A stretch of DNA of 11,553 nt, taken from contig JAGDMB010000048.1 of assembly GCA_017860375.1 (NCBI GenBank), forward strand, positions 1 through 11,553. The letters are read 5' to 3'. Shown in pieces: positions 1 to 5,729 of the stretch. A program made the translations under genes and the position numbers. Under the pieces are notes generated by a model. It made no database searches. It was given only the letters and a program-made list of their open reading frames with translations, and was not told the DNA's origin. The stretch is from Bacteroidota bacterium. Lineage in GTDB: Bacteria > Bacteroidota > Bacteroidia > Bacteroidales > UBA10428. Position 1 is the stretch's first letter. Each line of letters begins with the position of its first letter.

Positions 1-691
1 CCGATAATAATCCCGAGAATGTATAGCCGGCGGACAAATTGCGCACCAGCAATGTTTTCTCACATGAATCCGCACCGGATAGGAGAAAAGGACTTGCCGC
101 ATAATCCAATTTTACAAAATCTTTCACGTCGAGCATGGAAACCGTTTGATGGTCAAGTTCATACAATCCGCCCATTCCGCCGTGATCGTGTACCCTGATT
201 GCAAGGATGTTTTGTTTGTTCCATTTCAGCCGTGGATCGCTGACGGCTAAAAGATACTTTCTGAACAGCCTGTATGCTTCATTGTCCCCCTCAAAACTGT
301 CTGGTTTTTGCCCGGCAGGAATCAGCCTGGCATTCTCACCAATAAGTTTCCCGTTCAGAAAAGTCTGTTCCGTATCGTCAATCTTACCGATCGTAATCAA
401 AACACTGTCTTTAAAAAAAGCATTTTTTCGAATCGCATCCGGAAGGTTGAAGGACACCCTGTACCAGGCATATCCGTCATAATCGGGCAGGCCTTGTTGT
501 TCCCAAACCATGGAAGGATTAATGACCCTCCAGTTCTCATCGTTATAGTCAACGTTTGCAAAAACCAGGCTGTCACCTGTATTGAATTTCCAATTGTCCA
601 GCATAATCAGGCTGGTCGGTTTCTTTGTTTGCCTGCACATGCATAAGAGCAGGGATAAAAAAACAAGGGTCGCTATGGTCCGTATTTTCAT
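1..691 (-). CDS. Secreted lipoprotein with GH2-type sugar-binding (jelly-roll) domain, 3' end beyond window
   Basis: An open frame runs on the minus strand from an ATG at 689-691 to the left edge, giving 230 codons without a stop. The protein begins MKIRTIATLVFLSLLLCMC, a basic start followed by a hydrophobic segment and Cys17/Cys19, so a lipoprotein signal is likely. The residues after it (RQTKK) lack the acidic patch of Bacteroidota surface-lipoprotein signals, which hints at a periplasmic location. Residues 30-190 read like the sugar-binding domain of GH2 enzymes and of the beta-galactosidase and sialate O-acetylesterase-like proteins of Bacteroidota: DNWKF near the start, GYAWYRVSF, IGKIDDTEQTFLNGKLIG, and WNKQNILAIRVHDHGGMGG. 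No catalytic region is reached, so the enzyme class is open: a GH2 glycosidase, an SGNH esterase with this accessory domain, or a non-catalytic binding protein. It is transcribed divergently from the CBM9-like gene. Frame and domain are solid; function is inferred. Confidence 0.8.
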   Translation of the reverse strand, partial: MKIRTIATLVFLSLLLCMCRQTKKPTSLIMLDNWKFNTGDSLVFANVDYNDENWRVINPSMVWEQQGLPDYDGYAWYRVSFNLPDAIRKNAFFKDSVLITIGKIDDTEQTFLNGKLIGENARLIPAGQKPDSFEGDNEAYRLFRKYLLAVSDPRLKWNKQNILAIRVHDHGGMGGLYELDHQTVSMLDVKDFVKLDYAASPFLLSGADSCEKTLLVRNLSAGYTFSGLLS

Positions 692-809
692 TGTACTTTG
701 TTTTATGTTTTTTTTTGTTAAAGTTCAGGGATTGAATTTATTTTCACGTTGAATGAAGAATAAAAAAGGTAAACTATTTTCTCAAAAGGGTCATGCGGAT
801 TGTTCCGCT

Positions 810-841
810 ATTGGATGATCGGATGTAAGGTTATAAATTTA
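810..841 (+). promoter_or_regulatory. Candidate Bacteroidota-type promoter for the CBM9-like gene
   Basis: TAAATTTA at 834-841 matches the Bacteroidota -7 consensus TAnnTTTG except for the last base. ATTG at 810-813 lies 20 nt upstream and resembles the -33 TTTG box. A transcript would start about 15 nt before the ATG at 864, a short leader. AT-rich DNA gives such matches by chance, so this is a weak call. No equally good box was seen for the divergent minus-strand gene starting at 691. Confidence 0.3.
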
Positions 842-843
842 TA
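832..843. repeat. 12-bp perfect palindrome (TATAAATTTATA)
   Basis: TATAAATTTATA equals its own reverse complement and sits 20 bp before the start codon at 864, overlapping the candidate -7 box. It could be an operator half-site pair, or simply AT-rich promoter sequence. Only this one copy was noticed in the window. Confidence 0.3.
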
Positions 844-863
844 CAAACTTAATCCTTTACCGT

Positions 864-2015
864 ATGAAAAAGATTTATACCCTGCTAGTAATCCTAGTAT
901 TTTTAGCCTTTGCGACCCAGTTATCCGGCCAGGACACGCTAAAGCCCATCGGCTGGATAACATACCCCAGTGATGTGAACTGGAGTGTGGATAAATTCAC
1001 AAAGAAAGCGGTGACCATTAAAAAAGCCCCTGCAGAATGGACATTTGATGCCGGCACTTTTGTCCTCAGTGAGATATGGGACAAAATCGGTACTGAGAAT
1101 GAAATAAAGAATAATACCCGCTCTGAAGGTGGTGATCTTTACCAGAAAGACGTTTTCGGCACCACGTGGAAAGCATTTTACGACAACGAATTCCTGTATA
1201 TTGGTTTAAAATATGTTGACATGAACCAGCAAGTTCCGAATGAGAACAAGGGATTCGAAATATGTTTTCAGACCAAGTACTACGACCGGTATGAACCCGG
1301 CTGGCAGAAGGCTCAAAGCATTCAGGGGAAGAATAAACAATATGCCCGGTATCTTCAGTTAGGAGGAGGAAAAACCCGGTTAGTGGCTACCGCATCGGGA
1401 GCTACACTTGATGAATTCAACAGCAGCAATGGAATAACCGGTACATGGGAAAATAATGCCAATGTGCTGACATCGCTGGGAGACCCGCTCAATGAATTCT
1501 TCACCTGGGAAATCGATGGTGACAATACCATCTGGGCTATGGTCCGCTATAGTTTTGCCGATCATATGTATTACCTGACCGATGAATTTGCAGCGGATGA
1601 GGCGTCTAACCGGACCGCTTTCAATCCTGTTGACAAAGATACGATCTCCTGGGAAGTCAAGAATAATGCAAGCAATGTAACAGGATCGGAAATCGAGTAC
1701 TGGTGGAACAGTGATGTAAACGACGGATTTGAAGCCATTTATTACAACGGCTACCTGATCTTTGGTACCGAAGTATGGGGATCTACCGGTATTCGTGAGG
1801 ATAACCTGGTCGATCAAACCGGTGTATACCTTACCGGCAATGTGTTGCATCTGAAAGGCATTGACCGTACCGATTTAACGGTATATTCATTGCTGGGTCA
1901 GCACGTATGCTCAGCTGAAAACGTGACCGAGCTGGATGTATCGGGACTCCGTCAGGGATTTTATATCGTAAAGATCGGCAATCAAAGTCAGTCCTATAAG
2001 ATTGTTATCCGGTAG
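864..2015 (+). CDS. T9SS-secreted protein with CBM9/DOMON-like sugar-binding domain
   Basis: This 383-residue protein has a Sec signal peptide at residues 1-22 (MKKIYTLLVILVFLAFATQL, probable cleavage near SGQ-D). Residues 55-300 form a beta-rich, aromatic-rich domain. The stretch TWKAFYDNEFLYIGLKYVDM (101-120) followed by KGFEICFQTKYYD is characteristic of family 9-like carbohydrate-binding or DOMON domains (typical form: WkalYDdeyLYigvkvtD). The last 65 residues (about 318-383) are a type A T9SS sorting domain: LTVYSLLGQ, then LDVSGLRQGFYIVKI, and the basic end SYKIVIR. The protein should therefore cross the outer membrane and be anchored on the cell surface or released. No glycosidase active site was recognised; binding of a polysaccharide is the likeliest role. 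The ATG at 864 is chosen because the signal peptide follows directly. No Shine-Dalgarno sequence is visible, which is normal in this phylum. Confidence 0.85.
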   Translation: MKKIYTLLVILVFLAFATQLSGQDTLKPIGWITYPSDVNWSVDKFTKKAVTIKKAPAEWTFDAGTFVLSEIWDKIGTENEIKNNTRSEGGDLYQKDVFGTTWKAFYDNEFLYIGLKYVDMNQQVPNENKGFEICFQTKYYDRYEPGWQKAQSIQGKNKQYARYLQLGGGKTRLVATASGATLDEFNSSNGITGTWENNANVLTSLGDPLNEFFTWEIDGDNTIWAMVRYSFADHMYYLTDEFAADEASNRTAFNPVDKDTISWEVKNNASNVTGSEIEYWWNSDVNDGFEAIYYNGYLIFGTEVWGSTGIREDNLVDQTGVYLTGNVLHLKGIDRTDLTVYSLLGQHVCSAENVTELDVSGLRQGFYIVKIGNQSQSYKIVIR

Positions 2016-2034
2016 GGGTGCTTCATCAGGAGTG

Positions 2035-2127
2035 TGCCACAAAAGCCTGTTTGCTGTTTGTCAGGAACCCGAATGCCATGAAACTCAATGGATATTTCGG
2101 GATTCAGGCAGCCAGGCTTTTGAGGCA
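2035..2127. repeat. Imperfect inverted repeat, 15-bp arms, in the gap before the orphan sorting domain
   Basis: TGCCACAAAAGCCTG at 2035-2049 pairs with CAGGCTTTTGAGGCA at 2113-2127 (14 of 15 positions), separated by 63 nt. It lies in the 145-bp stretch between the CBM9-like gene and the orphan sorting-domain frame. No U tract follows the second arm and the loop is long, so it is a poor intrinsic terminator. It could be the scar or ends of a lost element, or an mRNA structure separating expression of the two genes. Confidence 0.35.
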
Positions 2128-2160
2128 TGCTGTAAGATTTATGGATAGATTCTTAATGTA

Positions 2161-2394
2161 ATGGACATTAAAACCATCGATGAAAGCCTATATATCGGAC
2201 AGGAAAAGAAATCCTATTATACGTGTGCATCCGGTACATACTTCACCCTTCACGATTTTCAGGGCAGGTGCCTGATTACCAGGGCTCCTTCAGATTCTGA
2301 ACAGACCATTGATTTAAGTGAACTGCCGGCCGGCGAATACATACTGACTATTTCAGGGAAAAATGCCGTACAAACGCGTAAGATAGTTATCTGA
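2161..2394 (+). CDS. Orphan T9SS type A C-terminal sorting domain (probable gene remnant)
   Basis: This 77-codon frame encodes little more than a T9SS sorting domain. FTLHDFQGRCLIT (residues 28-40) matches the strand-turn-strand core, IDLSELPAGEYILTI (50-64) the conserved L.aG.Y.l.i segment, and the end is the basic TRKIVI. It has no signal peptide and no cargo domain, so by itself it could not reach the T9SS in the periplasm. Upstream in the same frame there is a TAG at 2146-2148, and the sequence before that does not look like protein. The upstream gene already has its own sorting domain, so this is not its frameshifted tail. The frame ends 5 bp before the ATG of the DUF5107 gene, so coupled translation is possible. 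The likeliest reading is the 3' remnant of a deleted T9SS cargo gene. A small functional leader frame cannot be ruled out. Confidence 0.6.
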   Translation: MDIKTIDESLYIGQEKKSYYTCASGTYFTLHDFQGRCLITRAPSDSEQTIDLSELPAGEYILTISGKNAVQTRKIVI

Positions 2395-2399
2395 AACGC

Positions 2400-5300
2400 A
2401 TGAATAAAACAATTCGCTCAGGAATTATTATGCTATTACTGGCAGTTACAACGCTCTGTAACTATGCCCAGGTTACCATTTCGGAGGCACCTATCTCCAT
2501 ACCCACATACGCTTTGAATGTTCCGGATAAAAATCCGGCATTTTATCTTCCGGAAGTATACCAGGGAGCACAGTTGCGCATTTACCCCTATGTCAACAAC
2601 AGTTCTATGACCGATCAGAAGGTTGAAAGAATTTACAAGGGCCTTTTCCTCGAAAATGAATATATAAGACTTTGTATTTTACCTGAACTGGGAGGAAGGT
2701 TGTACTATGCCGTCGATAAAAGCAACGGATATGACATGGTGTACAGGAACCATGTTATTAAACCTGCTCTGATAGGAATGACAGGAGGCTGGATTTCGGG
2801 AGGCGTTGAATGGAACATCCCGCATCATCACCGTGCATCTACCATTATGCCGGTAGCTTACAGGCTGGAGGAACATGCTGATGGAAGCAAGACCATCTGG
2901 GTAGGAGAAACTGAAAAGCGCAGTCAAACCCGCTGGGTCGTAGGATTAACCTTGTACCCGGGCAAAGCGTATATCGAAACCACCATTCGCTATTTTAATA
3001 CCACGCCGGTAATTCAAAGCTTTTTAGCCTGGGCGAATACTGCTGTCCATGCCAATTCCAATTACCAGGTTATTTTTCCTCCCGATGTCAAAAGGGCAGC
3101 TTTTCACTCAAAAGTCGAGTTCACGGATTATCCTGTTGCCGATCAATTCTACCAGGGGATCGATTTCCGGGGAAATATCGATCTGAGCTGGTGGAAAAAT
3201 ACACCCTCCCCTACTTCGTTTTTTGCATGGGGCTCAACCATGAATTTCCTTGCAGGATACGATCATGGTAAAAATGCCGGAATACTTCTGGTGGGTGATC
3301 ACTCGGTTTTTCCGGGCAAGAAATTCTGGAATTGGGGTAACAATGATGTGCAGCGTCTTTGGGACAAAATGCTGACCGATAGTGACGGCCCTTACCTGGA
3401 GCTGATGATGGGAATGTATTCGGACAATCAGCCGGATTATAGCTGGAACAATCCCTTCGGCACCAAAGAAGGTACAATGGTTTACGCGCCTTTGAAAGAT
3501 ATGCCATCCGTCAAAAATGCAAATAAAAATGGGGCGGTTAATATTGAGTCATTGCCCGGCATGATCCGTATTCATGTAAATGTATATGCTGAATTCCAGC
3601 ATGCCAGGATAATGGTGACCGATGGTGAATCGCAAATTTTCAATGAAACGGTTTCACTGGAGCCAGGCAAACCCTACCATAAAGAGATAAAACCAATAAA
3701 AAGCGAAGCCAGTCCGGGTATCTATATCCTTGATTCTGCAGGTAAAGAATTGGTGAGTTACCATGCCGAACTTCAAAAAAACGAACCGACCCCTTCACGT
3801 TATACCGAGCCTGAAAATCCTTCCGAAATAAAATCGCTGGATGATCTGTACCTCACGGGCCTGCGATTGGAGCAGTTCCATAACGCCGTCTATGATCCGA
3901 CCGCTTATTATTTTGAATGTTTGAAACGTGATTCGATGCAGATAGATGCAAATACCCAGTCAGGAATAGGGTATCTGAAACAAATGAATTACCCTGAATC
4001 AGAAAAGTACCTCCGGAGGGCTGTTGTTAAAATTACAGGCCATTATACCAGGCCCAAAAGGACTGAGCCTTTGTACTATTTGGGGCTTTGCCTTTTCAGG
4101 CAGGGAAGATTTAATGAAGCCGGCGAATGGTTGCAGCAATCGGCCTGGGATAATGCCTGGTACGCTCCTTCCATGTTGTTGCTGGGTACGATCGACAGCC
4201 GTAAAAATAATTTGAATGAGGCGGTTGTTACGCTCAGGAATTCGGTGAATGCCTGTGTTTCAATAGACGGGCTTAACAGGCTGGCGGCTCTTTCAAGGAT
4301 ACAGGGACAAACGGAAGATTGCAGATCATTGCTGAAACAAGCCCTGGAGCTTGACCCCTTAAATCCCGTATCGCAATATGAACAATGGGTTTACGAAAAC
4401 CAGGTGAAAAACAGTTCTATTACAGTTAGGCCTGAATTTTTGGGTGACAATGCGGACTCCTACCGGGAAGTCGCTGCATTCTATATGGAACTTGGACTTT
4501 TTAAGGAAGCCACCGGCATACTCGATCTTGCATCATCGTCACACTTTAGCACGGTAGCCAATGATCCGCTGATTCATTATTACAAGGCATACTGCCAGGA
4601 TTTCCTGGGTAATCCTGCCGAAGCCGCCAAGGCAATTGAACGTGCTAAAACCTGTGCCATAGATTATTGCTTCCCTTACGGAAGTACTTCTTTGGAAGTA
4701 TTACGATTTGTTACACATTTTGACAGTCTCGATGCCCAGGCATGGTACCTGCTTGGCAATATCCTTTGCGATCCCCAGCCTAAAGAAGCGGTGAAAGCAT
4801 GGGAAATGGCTGTTACATTGGATCCGATGTTTGCAATTGCATATCGCAATCTGTCGTTCGTATATGCGAATGTGGATCACAATGCAGAGAAAGCCATTCA
4901 AACCATTGAAAAGGCCATCTCCCTGAAGCCTGATGAACCAGTCTGGATTCTGGAGGCTGACCTGTATCATGAATATGCCGGTTTTTCCGTTGATAAACGG
5001 CTTGATTTCCTTGAGGCTCATGCCTCAACCGTATCTTTATGGGATAAGACCATTTTAAGCCGGGTGGATCTGCTTATTTTTAAAGGCAGGTTTGATGAAG
5101 CGATAGAGCTATTAAAAAACAATCATTTCTATATTGCGGAATTGACCATGCTCAATCCCCATAATTCATGGAGTGACGCTCATTTTTACCGGGGTATGAA
5201 ATACCTTGAGCAAAAACAATTTGATAAAGCTATTGCTGATTTCGAGGCCATCACCATTTTCCCCCGTAATCTTGAAATTGCGCGGGATGCCAAGACCGAT

Positions 5301-5726
5301 CTGGCCAACTATGGCCTGGCCAGAGTGTACCAGGCCATGGGTAATAACAGTCAGGCGAAAGCCTATTACACCAGGCTGGCAGACATCGGATCCACCAAAC
5401 GTGGATGGGGTGAAAATAAGACTTCCTTAATCTCCTATTACCAGGCCAGGGCATGGGAAGAATTGGGAGAAAAAAAGAAGGCTGAAGCTATATATCAACA
5501 GCTAATCCGTGATGGTCAGAATTCGCTGAATACGAAACCCCATGAAGCATTATGCCTGAATTCTGTTCGTATCCTAATCGGGCAGAAAAACCAGATTGCT
5601 GAGGCCTATTTCTCAATGGCCCTGGGTTATCTGGGAGAGGGCAATGCTGCAGAAGCAAAGATCGCACTCAGGAAGGCCCTGGATAATAACCCGCACATGA
5701 CAAATGCCTGGTTTATGAGCGAATAA
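2400..5726 (+). CDS. Secreted DUF5107 domain protein with long TPR array
   Basis: This 1108-residue protein opens with a Sec signal peptide (residues 1-23, hydrophobic core IIMLLLAVTTL, probable cleavage after NYA). Residues 25-370 carry features I associate with the DUF5107 family, a beta-rich domain that I understand to resemble sugar-mutarotase folds: ILPELGGRLYYAVD (93-106), GGWISGGVEWNIPHHHRAS (129-147), WANTAVHANSNYQVIFPPD (211-229), and GKNAGILLVGDHSVFPGK (290-307). A beta-sandwich-like linker follows at about 385-460. From about 520 to 1100 there are many tetratricopeptide repeats, for example FNEAGEWLQQSA (571), KEAVKAWEMAVTLDP (795), EKAIQTIEKAISLKPDEP (830) and FDKAIADFEAI (941). 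There is no T9SS sorting domain, so it is probably periplasmic. Such proteins are common beside glycosidases in Bacteroidota, but I cannot assign a reaction. The cluster E137 and H142-H144 is a candidate ligand or active site. It starts 5 bp after the orphan sorting domain and ends 3 bp from the convergent GH2 stop codon. Confidence 0.88.
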   Translation: MNKTIRSGIIMLLLAVTTLCNYAQVTISEAPISIPTYALNVPDKNPAFYLPEVYQGAQLRIYPYVNNSSMTDQKVERIYKGLFLENEYIRLCILPELGGRLYYAVDKSNGYDMVYRNHVIKPALIGMTGGWISGGVEWNIPHHHRASTIMPVAYRLEEHADGSKTIWVGETEKRSQTRWVVGLTLYPGKAYIETTIRYFNTTPVIQSFLAWANTAVHANSNYQVIFPPDVKRAAFHSKVEFTDYPVADQFYQGIDFRGNIDLSWWKNTPSPTSFFAWGSTMNFLAGYDHGKNAGILLVGDHSVFPGKKFWNWGNNDVQRLWDKMLTDSDGPYLELMMGMYSDNQPDYSWNNPFGTKEGTMVYAPLKDMPSVKNANKNGAVNIESLPGMIRIHVNVYAEFQHARIMVTDGESQIFNETVSLEPGKPYHKEIKPIKSEASPGIYILDSAGKELVSYHAELQKNEPTPSRYTEPENPSEIKSLDDLYLTGLRLEQFHNAVYDPTAYYFECLKRDSMQIDANTQSGIGYLKQMNYPESEKYLRRAVVKITGHYTRPKRTEPLYYLGLCLFRQGRFNEAGEWLQQSAWDNAWYAPSMLLLGTIDSRKNNLNEAVVTLRNSVNACVSIDGLNRLAALSRIQGQTEDCRSLLKQALELDPLNPVSQYEQWVYENQVKNSSITVRPEFLGDNADSYREVAAFYMELGLFKEATGILDLASSSHFSTVANDPLIHYYKAYCQDFLGNPAEAAKAIERAKTCAIDYCFPYGSTSLEVLRFVTHFDSLDAQAWYLLGNILCDPQPKEAVKAWEMAVTLDPMFAIAYRNLSFVYANVDHNAEKAIQTIEKAISLKPDEPVWILEADLYHEYAGFSVDKRLDFLEAHASTVSLWDKTILSRVDLLIFKGRFDEAIELLKNNHFYIAELTMLNPHNSWSDAHFYRGMKYLEQKQFDKAIADFEAITIFPRNLEIARDAKTDLANYGLARVYQAMGNNSQAKAYYTRLADIGSTKRGWGENKTSLISYYQARAWEELGEKKKAEAIYQQLIRDGQNSLNTKPHEALCLNSVRILIGQKNQIAEAYFSMALGYLGEGNAAEAKIALRKALDNNPHMTNAWFMSE

Positions 5727-5729
5727 TAT

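Noticed and set aside
207..646. Two overlapping plus-strand frames (91 and 112 codons)
   Set aside because: They lie opposite the minus-strand lipoprotein frame, which has a signal peptide and a recognisable sugar-binding domain; the plus-strand translations resemble nothing.
700..720. T-rich run as a possible terminator
   Set aside because: No GC-rich hairpin precedes it, and it lies just upstream of two divergent starts, where a terminator is not expected.
1380..1850. A 156-codon minus-strand open frame
   Set aside because: It is antisense to the CBM9-like gene and has no signal peptide, domain or start context.
2017..2145. Possible upstream coding extension of the orphan sorting domain in the same frame
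   Set aside because: The frame is open here but a TAG at 2146-2148 separates it, and its translation is Cys-rich and unlike a T9SS cargo or linker.
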